Shown here in pieces: positions 36,327 to 48,714 of a stretch of 64,000 nt of DNA (the first letter of the stretch is position 1; every line of letters begins with the position of its first letter). A program made the position numbers and the translations under genes. The notes under the pieces were generated by a model. That model had not been told where the DNA came from. It saw only the letters and a list, made by a program, of their open reading frames with translations, and did no database searches. The stretch comes from Lichina pygmaea (lineage: Eukaryota; Ascomycota; Lichinomycetes; Lichinales; Lichinaceae): positions 682,001-746,000 of the forward strand of contig OY730171.1 of NCBI GenBank assembly GCA_963422465.1, in the 5' to 3' direction.

Positions 36327-38326
36327 CTAAATGACGTATACTCGACCGATTAGTTTCGTAGCGCAACGCTTCGGGTCCGGAAAGGAGAAGTCGACGTGGA
36401 CGCCCTTTGCTCTTGCGTACTCGACCGCGTCGGGGTTTAGGTACGAGCACCTGTCGAGGCTCAGCAACGTGATTTTCGAGTCGCGCCGGTCCAGGAGCGC
36501 TTTGATGCTGATGCCAGAGACGGCCGTGCTCGAGAGGTTGACGTGCTCCAGGTTCGGCGCGCCCTGGGCGATGGCGGCGACGCCGTCGTCGGTCATCGAC
36601 ACGCCCGCTAGCTCGAGCCTGGCTAGGTTTGTAAGGTATCCGTTGCGGCTGGCCTCGACGAGAGGCGTTTGAAAGTCGCCCGGGCTGAAGTTGAGCAAGA
36701 TTCGCCGCATCTTGGTCTTCGCGCTCGACAGCAGAAGCCCGAGCACGTCCGGACTGATGATCCACGTGCTGCACGCCTCGATCGATTCGAGATTCGGCAG
36801 GTCGAACTCGGCAGGCACATGCGGGACTGGCTCGTGCGGGTTGAAATCTAGTATGGATTGGAGGTACTTAACGCATTTGTTGACCCGGATCGAGCGCAGG
36901 GTCGCGGGCAACAAAGGGAGATGGCACAGGACACTGTCGTCTAGATCGACGTGCTCCAGGCTAGAGAAACGTTGTAGGAACGCCCCGCAAGTGGCATACG
37001 GCTCCCTGTATGAGACGAGGGTCAAATGGTGAAGATTGGGGGCGTCAATGTCCTGGGAGGAAAACGGGCCACAAAGTGAGTTGGAGGGAGCAACGGCGGC
37101 GGGGAAGTGATCTCACCATATAATGGCAGATTGACTTGCTCGAACGAAGCTCAAGATGATCGAGATTGGTCCGACTGACTCCGAGATGGAGCCCGTACCC
37201 GGGCGGTCCTCCACCTACATCCATGCACTGCAGTCGTCTGAGCGAACTGCTCCTCTCAAGAATGGGCGCGATATCGGCAATCGAAACAAGGCAGTTTTGG
37301 GATAGGATCAGGGTCTTGAGCTGCGCCATCTTGTCGAGCGCCGCACACAGCTGGCCTATCTGCACCGGATGTCGAATCTCGAGGTATTCCAAAGACGAGC
37401 ACATGGAGCCGATCAGGTCGATGCAAGCTGAGCCCTCACGGCTTGACATGTCCAGCGTTGCTCGTAACAGTCTCTTCTGCCCTCGCTGAATGTATAATTC
37501 CACTGACCGCCGCAGTGGCTTCTCTTTTCTCTGCGTGCAGATGACGAGCTCTCTCCAGAGACCCGCCATCGATGAGAGATATCCATGCCATGACCGTGAT
37601 ACACGCAGACATCTCCTGGTATTGGGGTTAGTGAACGCTGCTGGGTCATGTGCTTGAGAAAGACGTACGTTTTTTCAACGCTCGAGAGTGGCCCGAATAT
37701 CTCCTGAAGTAACTCGTAAGGAAAGCAGGCAACAGGATCCTGTCTGGTATCGATCTTGTTTATCCTTCTCTCCAAATCACAATATACCCTCTTTAAGAGC
37801 TGTGGGCTGATGGTTACTCCCAGCTCAGACCACGTGGTGATTCGGCCTGATACGTACTTCCAGGTTCGGATCACTTGCCACCGTATGTCGAAGCCCATAT
37901 TGATACACATCCAATGCCTTCGTTGGGTTTCCCATCGTAAGCAGTATTTTTCCTGCACGTAGATAGCCCTTCCCACCAGATCAGACTTGGCTGTTTTCCA
38001 CATTGTCGCAGGGTCGCACCTTTGCAACCATCTTGTCTTCTTTGATCATTGCCTTGGCGTCGCGCAATGCGGCCTTCCAGTCGACGAGTTTTTCATACGT
38101 AGCAGCTCGATTGTCCAGGATGTGGTATCTCTTCTCGGAGCTGATCTTCATTGCCTACGCATGAAACTGAGTCGTAGTTGACCAGACGGACGAGAGCCGG
38201 TCCACGAACCGCATTGAACGCTTCAAGCGCTGCCCGATAGTTCCTTTCTCTGTAGCGCTGGTGCCCATGACCTTGTATCTGGTCGAATGTCATACCATCG
38301 TATTTCATGTCTGCCAGTGAAGCCAT
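36327..38326 (-). CDS. TPR / F-box / leucine-rich-repeat protein, Dia2/Pof3-like
   Basis: This is probably the substrate receptor of an SCF ubiquitin ligase. Six exons on the minus strand (38326-38210, 38154-38020, 37968-37858, 37799-37669, 37615-37117, 37052-36327) close in frame and give 572 residues. TPR-like helices come first (GHGHQRYRERNYRAALEAFN, then KRYHILDNRAATYEKL and GYLRAGKILLTMGNPTKALD). The F-box is split by an intron (ACFPYELLQEIFGPLSS, then CLRVSRSWHGYLSSMAGLWR). Leucine-rich repeats follow to the end (NLARLELAGVSMTDDGVAAI, NLEHVNLSSTAVS). This order matches yeast Dia2 and fission yeast Pof3, which guard replication and genome stability; orthology is inferred from architecture. 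Introns are very short (51-64 nt). It shares a 386-bp divergent promoter with the CTNNBL1-like gene. Confidence 0.88.
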
Positions 38327-38712
38327 GGCATTTGGGTGCGGTTCGTCCTAGCCGTGCCTGGATTCGAGATGTTTGGTGCTTGGGTCCGCGGAATTCAACA
38401 TGACTAAGCATCTGCCGCTCTTGACTGCTCCCTTTCACCTACAGCCGCGTTACAATTAGAGAAGCCCCGTTGCTCCAGATCGGGGCTCCCCTCTGCTACA
38501 ACTGCTACAGCTCGATATCGGATTAGACGATGAGGCCTATAGCTGAATGATACACGCAGTCCTCCGCGGCGAAACTCTGGAACTTACCATACGGTACCTC
38601 GCATGGTACCTCTGGAGCTCCACCCAATGGCAAGGCAAAACAGACCAACGGCAGTGAGTGCATCCCCGGAATCTTGTTTGAAGGCGTAACTGACATGGTA
38701 TGAAAGGGCATA

Positions 38713-40837
38713 ATGGCTGGGTCGAAGCGGAAAATGGAGCTGGAGAACATTCCAAGTATGCGCTTCTGTCATTCAAAAAGGGCTGTACTAAAAGAAGTAG
38801 ATGAGGTCCATAAGCTTGCAAGGACCATGGCAAATGGCAACTTGAAGGGCAAACAGCGTGCGACTGAGGAAGGAGACGTTGACGCTCGGGCCGCCGGACC
38901 GTCTCTGCCAGACGGGGATGAGATGGACTATGATGTTGGTGATGAAGAGGGCCGTTTTTTCGGTGGCGGAGTTACCAAGGACACCGAAGAGATTCTCGAC
39001 TTTATGGATCAAACAGGAGACGATGATGTTACTGTGAGCTGTGCGACGGCTTCCGCGCCAGGAGATACTTGCTCATGGTGATCCAGCCTGAGAAGATTGA
39101 CCGAGCCTGGCTTCGCAAATTTGCGCTCGGTTTCGAACGGAGAATCTCCACCAACGCCGAATTACGCGCCAAGTTTGAGTCGGAACCAGAAAGGTAAGGA
39201 TACTGCTCGCGAAACCGATCACCGGTCGTATTGCTGACCGTGGCAAGGTTCATGACGTCCGAAGCCGACCTGGATGCGGAAATCAAGGGGCTCTCTATTC
39301 TCACGGAGCATCCGGATCTGTATCCCGAGTTTGTGAGGCTGGGCTGCGTCAACTCGCTCGTTGGCCTGGTGTCTCACGAAAATACAGACATAGCCATCGA
39401 CGCCATTCAGATCATAAGCGAGCTAACCGATGAAGACGTTCAGACAGAAGTTGAACAGTGGGATCAGCTCGCCAATGCCATGGTGAGCGTCACTGTCCGA
39501 ATGGCTCGAAGCCGGCTGATGAGAGTAAAGCTCGAGGCAGATGTCCTGCAACTGCTAGTGCAGAACTTTTCGCGACTTGACGAGAAGAATGAGACGGACA
39601 GGAGCGGCATATACCACTCTTTGAGTACGCCTTTCCTATCTGCATGCTGTCGGGGGCTCTAACCGTCTGAAGGTGTGTTGGAGAACTTTGCGTCCAAAAG
39701 CTCCATCGCTGAGAGGGTCGGGCACGAAACGTCGGTGCTCTCCTGGCTTTTGAAACGAATGCAACATCGCGAGACGCCGGTGGGCCAGAACAAGCAGTAC
39801 TCTGCCGAGGTGCTTGAGATCTTGCTGCAGTCTTCCGAGGGAAACCGACGACGACTTTCCGAACTAGATGGAATCGACGCCCTCCTGCAGATACTGAGCG
39901 CCTATCGGAAGAAAGATCCCGAAAGGGGATCGGACGAGCAGGAGTTTATGGAGAACACGTTTGGGTGTCTCATCTGCATGGTTCATGAGCCGGAGGGTAA
40001 ACAGAGCTTTGTGTCGTCCGAAGGAGTGGAGCTCTGCCTCATCATGCTCAAGGAAGGCAGGATGAGTAAGCCACGAGCCCTGAGGCTGCTGGATCATGCT
40101 CTTCAGGGACCGGAGAGCGGGACCGTCTGCGAGACCCTGGTTGAAGCAGCAGGACTCAAGACCATTTTTGGCATGCTAATGAAGAAGGTACCAAAGTCCG
40201 CCTCAAAGAACCGCGAGCTAAAGATGTGGCTGATGCATCCAAGCAAAGCAACCAAGTGGTCGAGCACATTCTCGGTATCCTCGCGGCTCTGCTGCAGTAC
40301 TTGCCCGCTGAATCTGCAGCAAGAATCCGAACGCTTGCAAAACTCGTGGAGAAGGAATATGAGAAAGTCAAGCGAATCTTGCAAATCAGGCAAGGATATG
40401 CAGCGAGACTCGGTGTCGTCGACGAGGAGATCAAAAGCGAGCGGGCCGCTGAAGACCCGGTCAACCACGTCGCAATGGAGGAAGATTGGTTATCGAGGCG
40501 GCTTGACGCAGGGTTGTTTAACGTACAGGTGAGCCGAGCCAGTACTCGACGCGATAGTAAAGGATCTGACCGTCCTGCCGGCAGACCATCGATCTGATTC
40601 TAGCATGGCTTATCGCCGAAGACGACGGCGCCAAGGCCGCGATTCGGTCACTTCTGCTTGAGCAGGGTAGTTCTCTGGCGACGATCAAGGCGTCTCTTCA
40701 AGGTATGCAGGTTCTGAGAAGGCATCTCCAGACCCTTCTGACAAACCCTGCCAGAACAAGCGGGCTCCGTTGCCGATAGCCACGACCAGCCGAGTGAGAT
40801 GAAGCAGATGCTGTACGCGCTCCTCCGGTTTCTCTAA
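38713..40837 (+). CDS. beta-catenin-like protein 1 (CTNNBL1) homologue
   Basis: CTNNBL1 is an armadillo-repeat protein associated with the Prp19/CDC5L spliceosome complex in the nucleus. Eight exons (38713-38755, 38801-39033, 39087-39193, 39248-39624, 39673-40187, 40244-40528, 40585-40702, 40755-40837) give 586 residues. The acidic, Lys-rich N terminus is followed by family motifs: RFMTSEADLDAEIKGLSIL, LVSHENTDIAIDAIQIISEL, LLVQNFSRLDE and WLSRRLDAGLFNVQ. The 56-nt intron 40188-40243 restores frame and joins LMKK to QSNQVVEHILGIL. Intron 1 is 45 nt, a multiple of three with no stop, so retention would simply add 15 residues. The C terminus (EMKQMLYALLRFL) matches the family end. Confidence 0.92.
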
Positions 40838-41665
40838 TCTAGCTTTACCAGCGTGCACCGGAGAGCATCGAGGTGTTTGTTCTCCAGGGTATCGGAGTCC
40901 GAACCCTGACATGGAGCGGCTAGGGGTCGGAGTGTGGTGGATCTGTGCTTATTGGCAAATTGCCGTGTTTGGTTGTCTATCGCAATTCAGAGGCTGGGAA
41001 GGCTTTGCTATGGGATTTCCATATGGGCGAACAGTCTGAGTATCGATGAGCTGCACAAATCAGAAAGCACTAAGGCATGCCCTACATAAATTGATCTTAA
41101 GCCTTGTGTCGCTAGCAAGCATCAACAGGCTGAGGGGTAGATACAAGACAGCGTTCGTGTCGACAGGGTCCGGCTGCAGCTCATTCTGCACCCGAGCAGC
41201 CGACCGACTGGGATTGTTTTGGTAGCACGTTACGGTACCGTACCGTACGGTACTACGGAAGTAGAGTGAAGGTATTTACCCGTACTACACTTGCAAGACT
41301 ATCTTGAGAGGAAGAGGGGGCAACAGGCAGTCCAGTGGCAGTTGACCCGTGCCCCGAAGATGCGATGACAAATCAAGTTGCCAACCCGTCACGTGACTCG
41401 GCCTGTTGTCCGAAGCTTGCATATGATATTTCCTACCAGCCCCCCCGAAGCCGTCGCGACTTCAACGGGGACGGCTCCATTCTAGGTCATACTCTATCGC
41501 CTTCCGCGGCGCCTCTTCGTCTGCCTCAACTTTCAGGCGATACCGAGGCACTTGAACGTCGACTCAGCGCCGTCTTCTCGCTCAGGTGGCGCGAAAGCTG
41601 GCCACTCTCCACGCTTTCGTCGGACGAAGGAGGCTTAGAGGTCCCTTCTCCGATAGTCGTCCACC
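40838..41665. other. promoter region of RPB2
   Basis: This contains a dense GTAC cluster (TTACGGTACCGTACCGTACG near 41230) and TCACGTGA at 41390-41397, about 270 bp before the RPB2 start. No further gene was found. Confidence 0.5.
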
Positions 41666-44600
41666 ATGTCGGACCATGAACAGGACTTCGATAGCTATCC
41701 CGAATATGACGAGTCCGTCATCACAGCCGAGGACTGCTGGACGGTCATCTCCTCGTTCTTCGAAGCCAAGGGCCTGGTCTCTCAGCAGCTCGACTCGTTC
41801 GACGAGTTTGTCTCGACGACGATGCAACAGCTGGTGGACGAGAACTCGACTTTGGTTCTAGACCAGCAGTCGCCGCCTTCAGACGAGGATGATCCCATCG
41901 TGCTGCGAAGATACGAGATCAAGTTCGGAACCATCCTGCTGTCGCGGCCAGCCATGACCGAAGGGGATGGCAGCACGAGCTTTATGCTTCCGCATGAGGC
42001 TCGCCTTCGGAATCTCACCTACGCGAGTCCCATGTACCTTGAGATGAGCAAGAAGGTCTCTGTGGCGCGTGAGCGACCGATCGAGGGCATGGACCCGGAC
42101 CGCGTCGAGGTCTACCAGGACGGTGACGGTACCACCTATCTTGAATGGGAGAATGAGACGTCCGAGCAGGATCAAGCGCCGGTCAATGTCTACATCGGAA
42201 AGCTGCCAATCATGCTCAAGTCGAAGTTCTGTATCCTCAAAGATCTTCGCGAAACCGAGCTGTATGCCTGGAACGAGTGCCCGTTCGACACGGGCGGATA
42301 CTTCATCATCAACGGCAGCGAAAAGGTCCTGATTGCCCAGGAGCGGAGCGCAGCGAACATCGTGCAGATCTTCAAAAAGGGTGCTCCCACGCCGACGCCC
42401 TTTATCGCCGAGATTCGGAGCGCCGTCGAGAAGGGGTCACGTCTGATCTCAAGCATGCAGATCAAGCTGTTCGCCAAGGGCGAAGGTCACAAAGGAGGCT
42501 TTGGCCAGACGATCCGCTGCACGCTGCCGTACGTCAAGGCCGACATCCCCATCGTCGTCGTCTTTAGAGCTCTCGGAATCGTCTCGGACGAAGACATTCT
42601 CAATCACATCTCCTACAACCGAAGGGACACCCTGTTGCTTGAGATGCTGAAGCCCTGCATCGAGGAGGCTTTCGTCATTCAGGATCGCGAGGTCGCGCTC
42701 GACTTCATCGGCAAGCGAGCCGCGAGCCAGACCATCACGAAAGAGAAGCGCGTCAAGCACGCGCGAGATATCCTGCAGAAGGAATTCTTGCCGCACATCT
42801 CGCAGAGCGAAGGTAGCGAGACGCGAAAGGCCTTCTTCCTCGGCTACATGGTCCAGCGGCTCTTACAATGCGCCCTCGGCAGACGCGAGCCTGACGATCG
42901 GGACCACTTCGGCCGCAAGAGGTTGGATCTGGCAGGGCCTCTGATGGCCAGTCTCTTCCGCAACCTCTACAGCAAGTTGACCAAGGACATCTACAAGTAC
43001 CTGCAGAAGTGTGTCGAGAACAATCGCGAGTTCAACCTGAACTTGGGCGTCAAGCAGTCGACCATGACCAACGGCCTCAAGTACTCCCTGGCGACCGGAA
43101 ACTGGGGCGAGCAGAAAAAGGCCGCGTCGTCGAAGGCCGGTGTATCCCAGGTGCTCAATCGCTACGCCTTTGCGTCTACTCTTTCGCATCTGCGCAGGAC
43201 GAACACACCGATCGGGCGTGATGGGAAGATCGCCAAACCCAGACAGCTGCACAACTCGCACTGGGGACTTGTCTGTCCCGCCGAGACTCCGGAAGGTCAG
43301 GCTTGCGGTCTCGTCAAGAATCTGGCTCTCATGTGCTACGTGACGGTGGGCTCGCCGAGCACCCCGATCATCGATTTCATGATCCAGCGTGGTATGGAGA
43401 TGCTCGAGGAATTCGAGCCTCACCAGTCGCCGAACGCGACCAAGGTCTTCGTCAACGGCGTATGGGTTGGGGTCCACCAAAGCCCTGCCCATCTCTTCTC
43501 TGATGTCGTGCACCTACGTCGAACGCACTACATTTCCCCCGAAGTCAGTCTGATCCGAGACATCCGAGATCGAGAGTTCAAGGTCTTTACGGATGCCGGG
43601 CGGATCTGTCGGCCGCTCTTCGTCATCGAGAGCAACCGGGACCACCCCAACTACGGAAGCCTCTCCATGAAGAAGGAGCACATCATCCGGCTTGAGAACG
43701 ACAAAGACATCCCGGTGGGTGACAGGGCGGCGAAGGGCTTTGGATGGCAAGGGCTGGTCGACAGCGGCACCATCGAGTACGTGGACGCGGAGGAAGAAGA
43801 GACCATCATGATCGTGATGTCGCCGGAGGATCTTGAGGTCTCGCGACAGGTGCACGCGGGATACGAATGGAAGGACGACAACCATGACCCCAACAAGCGG
43901 ATCAAAGCGCCTCCGAACCCCACCGCGCATACCTGGACGCACTGCGAGATTCATCCGAGCATGATCCTGGGCATCTGCGCCAGCATCATCCCCTTCCCTG
44001 ACCACAACCAATCACCCCGTAACACTTACCAGTCCGCCATGGGCAAGCAGGCCATGGGTATCTTCCTCACCAACTACGAGCAGCGTCTGGAGACGATGAC
44101 GAACATCCTCTACTACCCGCAGAAACCGCTGGCGACGACTCGATCGATGGAGTACCTCAAGTTCCGAGAGCTGCCGGCGGGACAGAACGCCATCGTCGCC
44201 ATCGCCGTGTACTCGGGCTACAACCAGGAAGACTCGGTGATCATGAACCAGAGCGCCATCGACCGTGGTCTCTTCCGGAGTCTCTTCTACCGCTCCTACA
44301 CGGACCAAGAGAAACGAATCGGCATGCAGCTGGTCGAGTCGTTCGAGAAGCCCACACGGGGCGACACGCTACGGATCAAACAGGGCACGTACGACAAGAT
44401 CGACGAAGACGGCATCATCGCCCCAGGAATTCGGGTGTCGGGCGAGGACATCATCATCGGCAAGACCGCGCCGATCGCGCCCGACTCGGAGGAGCTCGGC
44501 CAACGGACCAAATTCCACATCAAACGGGACGTCTCGACCCCGCTGCGGAGCACAGAGAGCGGCATCGTCGACAAGGTGCTGGTGACGACGAACGCCGAGG

Positions 44601-45482
44601 GGCTGCGTTTCGTCAAGGTCCGAATGAGGACGACCAAGGTGCCACAGATCGGGGACAAGTTCGCATCGCGACACGGGCAGAAGGGTACCATCGGTATCAC
44701 CTATCGACAGGAGGACATGCCGTTCACGCGCGAGGGCATCACGCCGGATCTGATCATCAATCCTCACGCCATCCCGTCTCGCATGACCATCGCGCATCTC
44801 ATCGAGTGTCAGCTGAGCAAAGTCTCGGCCTTGAAGGGGTACGAGGGCGATGCGACGCCTTTCACCGACGTCACGGTCAGTTCCGTATCAAAGCTCCTCC
44901 GAGACCAGGGCTATCAGTCTCGAGGCTTCGAGGTCATGTACAACGGACACACGGGCCGGAAGCTCGTCGCCCAGGTCTTCTTCGGGCCGACGTACTACCA
45001 GCGGCTCCGTCACATGGTCGACGACAAGCTGCATGCTCGAGCCAGGGGTCCCGTGCAGATCCTGACCAGGCAGCCGGTCGAGGGTCGCGCACGCGACGGC
45101 GGTCTTCGGTTCGGAGAGATGGAACGCGACTGTATGATCGCGCACGGCGCCAGCTCCTTCCTCAAGGAGCGGTTGTTCGAGGTCTCGGATCCGTTCCGGG
45201 TGCACGTATGCGACATTTGCGGGCTCATGACTCCTGTCGCGTGAGTTTCAAATGGGTTTTTTTTAAATACTCCTTTCTGCCTTCATCAAGACACTCCTCT
45301 GACAAGTAGCGACGAGCAGAAACCTCAAGAAGAACTCGTTCGAGTGTCGTCCGTGCAAGAACAAGACGAGGATCTCGCAGGTGCACATCCCCTATGCAGC
45401 CAAGCTCTTGTTCCAGGAGCTTGCGTCGATGAACATCGCCGCTCGGATGTTCACCAGACGGGCCGCCACCGTACGTCAGTAA
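41666..45482 (+). CDS. RPB2: RNA polymerase II second-largest subunit
   Basis: RPB2 forms half of the RNA polymerase II active-site cleft. Exon 1 (41666-45240) and exon 2 (45320-45482) give 1245 residues, normal for the family. The start [20 protein letters not shown] is RPB2-specific rather than Pol I or III. Core motifs are intact: [18 protein letters not shown], the [20 protein letters not shown] fork/link region, the hybrid-binding [20 protein letters not shown], and [20 protein letters not shown]. The C-terminal zinc ribbon is CDIC, split by the 79-nt intron, with CRPC in exon 2. The end ([10 protein letters not shown]) is slightly different from yeast; a GTACGT just before the stop might be a donor, but no further conserved exon is needed. 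One intron only, far fewer than in many fungi. Confidence 0.98.
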
Positions 45483-46226
45483 GGCTTCTATCGGATGCGA
45501 AGCCTCATCCCCCATTTTTCCTCGACCGACCTATAACACTCTTGCATCCCTCCCCTCCCCTTCCTGTGATTTGGTTTCCCAACTCGTGGCAGATGAGGCA
45601 ACTTTCGAGACTCGCCAGGCAGGTGCTACGATGCTACCAGGCGTTCGGCGGTCATGGTGAATAGCATTGCGGAGGCGTTTGTTGATATCACTGGCTTTAA
45701 TTCAAACCTTTTCCCTCTGAAATATCGTGGCAGGTGACATTCGGACAGAAGAGTGGAGAGAGGTGAGTTGCGCCAAGAAAAAAAGACCAGAAGTAAGTTC
45801 GGCAGCGTACGTAACGTACACCTTGTTCCATGAGAGGTGCTGTTGCTGTTGCTGGTGCTGGTGCTGCAACTCATTTACAGCGGTTAGAGCTCAAATATGC
45901 TGGAATAGACGACAAAACCCAACTCTGCCCCACCCGCTCGATAAGAGTATGTGCTTCCAAGGAACCTCGAATCCTGTAACAGTGGACTCCAAGACGCAAT
46001 GACAGGCGCCATCGACAGCTCTGCCTATATCGTACAGTACAGCACAACAGAGAGGAGGAGACCAAAGATCTATATTATCGCACTCGTGCCTTCCTCCGTC
46101 CGCATTTCGCAAGGGCTCTCAAATCCTGGAGACATCAGCGAGTCAGTGCATGCGGCTGCCACATCCGCGCCAGAAGACGAAATGATTCCAAACAGCTATC
46201 CGAGGCCGAGGAAACGCCGAGATGAC
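45483..46226. other. convergent intergenic region
   Basis: This lies between the 3' ends of RPB2 and TOM6. A short Cys-codon run GCTGTTGCTGTTGCTGGTGC lies at about 45839. No gene is supported. Confidence 0.5.
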
Positions 46227-46610
46227 TTACGGCGGCAACAGCACATCGCGCCAACTCGATTGTAGAAACGCGACGGCGACCTATAAGGTACGGCAGGACA
46301 TTGCAGCCCGGTCGTCAGCCATCGGAGCGTCCCCTTCCTATACGTAAGAGCTTAGACACAAGGTATCCAGCGCCACAGCCCCATCAGGGAGGATTGCGCG
46401 ACGGAGTACCCAGGAAGAGAGATGCTCTTTGGGCCAGCAGGGAGCGTTTGTGGAACGGAGTAGATAACTCACCCCGAACATCGCGATGGATCGAACCACG
46501 GAGGCGTTGTCCGGCGAGGTCAGCTGCTGGTATACGGCCTTGACGTAGCCCATGCTGGACCTCGATGCGGAAGATGACGAGGAGAGCGCGCGTTGGTTGG
46601 GAGCAGGCAT
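46227..46610 (-). CDS. TOM6: mitochondrial import receptor subunit Tom6
   Basis: Tom6 is a small tail-anchored subunit that stabilises the TOM complex in the outer mitochondrial membrane. Two exons on the minus strand (46610-46473 and 46280-46227) give 63 residues, the expected size. The serine-rich start MPAPNQRALSSSSSASRSS is followed by the conserved VYQQLTSPDNASVVRSIAMF. Exon 2 supplies the rest of the membrane helix and the typical ending VAVAFLQSSWRDVLLPP. The 192-nt intron splits the transmembrane helix. Without the second exon the frame runs into unrelated sequence. A TCACGTGA box lies about 110 bp upstream at 46720-46727. Confidence 0.88.
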
Positions 46611-46719
46611 CTTTGGTCGGAATGCTGATTGCTGCGTGGTGGATCGTTGCGTTGTCGTCGCGGGTGGCTCGTGCGGTTCGAATTCAACGGCCGGAAAATT
46701 CGGGGGTCTTTGATTGAAG

Positions 46720-46727
46720 TCACGTGA
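46720..46727. promoter_or_regulatory. TCACGTGA palindrome in the TOM6/ADH divergent promoter
   Basis: This perfect 8-bp palindrome is a bHLH (Cbf1/USF-type) site by sequence. The same word occurs upstream of phosphoglucomutase (15725) and RPB2 (41390). Immediately beyond it lies a GTAC-rich cluster (about 46738-46890). Confidence 0.45.
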
Positions 46728-47183
46728 ATAGCTCTACCGTACCGTAAGGCACGAAGGTACGAGTACTGTACCGGTACGGAGTACGTAGGTACGTAGCTCG
46801 ATTCCCGCTAGCTATGTTACATAAGCTCCCGGCCTGAACTTCCTTTTGCCGTTGACTTACATATGTACGTAAGGTACGTACGTACGTAAGATAACTACTG
46901 TATTGGCAAAAGATCCCTGATGCGGAGATGGAACGGCTGAAGATCGACGAGGGATTCCTCGTCCGTTGCGGGGGAGAAGATCTCAATAATGAGGTGCGGT
47001 ACGTATGTAGAGATGACTCTACAGAGTACTTACCGTACTGGCTCTTCCTCTTCCGCTTCTCAGTTGATCTCTCTTCAGCGACCAACTATCTCTTTGCAAC
47101 CCACCAGGCGTAGCTGAGCTACAACGATTGTTGTACTTGTCTCTACCATATATTCAACCCCTTAAAAAGGGCCTACCTTCGAT

Positions 47184-48402
47184 ATGGCAGCGCAGACTGG
47201 TTACAAGTTCCAGGGCTGGCTGGCACTCGACCAAGAGTCAGTCAATGGTAAGATGGGGTGGCAAACGTTCGAGCCGAAGACGTGGGAGGAGACCGACGTC
47301 GACATCAAGGTGACCCATTGTGGCATATGCGGCTCGGATATCCACACGCTGAGGAGTGGCTGGGTGAGGGGCCTTATATCGCCATTCCAGTTCCTAGCTG
47401 TCGTGCTTACTCTGTCAAAGGGACCGACTCTATACCCTTGCTGTGTGGGTCATGAAATTGTAGGGACGGCAGTCAAGGTTGGAAGCAAAGTGGAGAACGG
47501 CATCGAGTAAGTGCTACTCAAAGCTCTCTTCAGCGACCCAGGACAACTCTCTAAGAAATCGGCCTACGCTGGATAGGGTCGGTGATCGAGTCGGGGTTGG
47601 CGCGCAGGCGTCCTCGTGCCTTCGACCCGATTGCGAAGAGTGCTCAAACAATGACGAGTGTTACTGCCCGAGGTCGGTTGAAACATACAACGGCAAGTAT
47701 CCAGACGGAAGCAAGTCGTACGGGGGCTACAGCGATTATACCCGTGTCCCGAGCCATTTCGTCTTCAAAATCCCCGACGGTATTTCCAGCGCGGACGCCG
47801 CGCCCCTGCTCTGTGGTGGCGTCACGGTCTATTCACCACTCATCCGAAACGGGGCGGGTCCTGGCAAGAAGGTCGGAATCATTGGAATTGGTGGGCTTGG
47901 TCACTTCGGCCTCTTGTTTGCAAAGGCCTTGGGCAGCGACAAGGTTGTCGCCATCTCGCGGAATTCGCTCAAGAGAGATGATGCCACCAAGATGGGTGTC
48001 GATGGCTTTATCGCTACAGACGAGGACGAGAACTGGGCGGAGAAGAACGCGCGGGGCTTGGATCTTATTATCTGCACGGTTTCTTCGTCGAAGATGCCAA
48101 TGGAAGGATATCTGCAGCTGCTGCGCACCCACGGTGTGCTCATACAAGTTGGAGCGCCCGACGAAGCCATTCCAGCTTTCAATGCGTTCTCTTTGATTCT
48201 CAGGGGCGCCAAGCTTGGCGGCTCCGACATTGGCAGTCCAGCGGAGATCAGGGAGATGCTGGATCTCGTGGCCAAGCAGAACATCAAGCCGTGGGTCCAA
48301 ACAAGACCGCTGAAGAGTGCGAACGAGGCCATTAGGGACATGGACGCCAACAAGGCACGGTATCGCTTTGTGCTGGTCAACGAAGCACATGCCGAGCCAT
48401 GA
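47184..48402 (+). CDS. zinc-type NADP-dependent alcohol dehydrogenase (Adh6/cinnamyl type)
   Basis: This medium-chain dehydrogenase probably reduces aldehydes with NADPH in the cytosol. Exons 47184-47363, 47421-47506 and 47577-48402 give 363 residues. The catalytic zinc site shows CGICGSDIHT and GHEIVG, joined by removing a 57-nt intron that itself has no stop. The structural zinc cysteines are in CLRPDCEECSNNDECYCP. The nucleotide-binding motif is GIGGLGHFGLLFAKALG. The length and the CGICGSDIH motif fit the Adh6/Adh7 and cinnamyl alcohol dehydrogenase group; the exact substrate is unknown. It shares a 573-bp divergent promoter with TOM6. Confidence 0.93.
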
Positions 48403-48714
48403 TGAACCCTGCATGAGACCATGATGGCTAGCTTAGCGTGGATCTTCTACCGCATGTTCAGTAGATCTTGCTACGATACATCTGTCTTCTACCATAAGAA
48501 CAATCTACAAAGGTATCCCCAAATATCTACATGCACATAATTGTTTCTTGCTTCACACGGTAAATATAAATGAGCCAACCGTCAAAGTCTAGCGGTAGGT
48601 TTCCTTTTTAGTCCAACGGTCCTGGCAGTATCGAACAGTCAGCCCAGGGTCTGGATGCTGTGCGGAGTACAGAGGTACTCGTACATCAGTACTCGTAGCA
48701 CATTTTGGCTTCGC

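Noticed and set aside
39673-40528. Apparent frameshift in the CTNNBL1-like gene near 40.2 kb
   Set aside because: A 56-nt GT-AG intron (40188-40243) restores the frame exactly and joins two conserved motifs, so no frameshift is needed.
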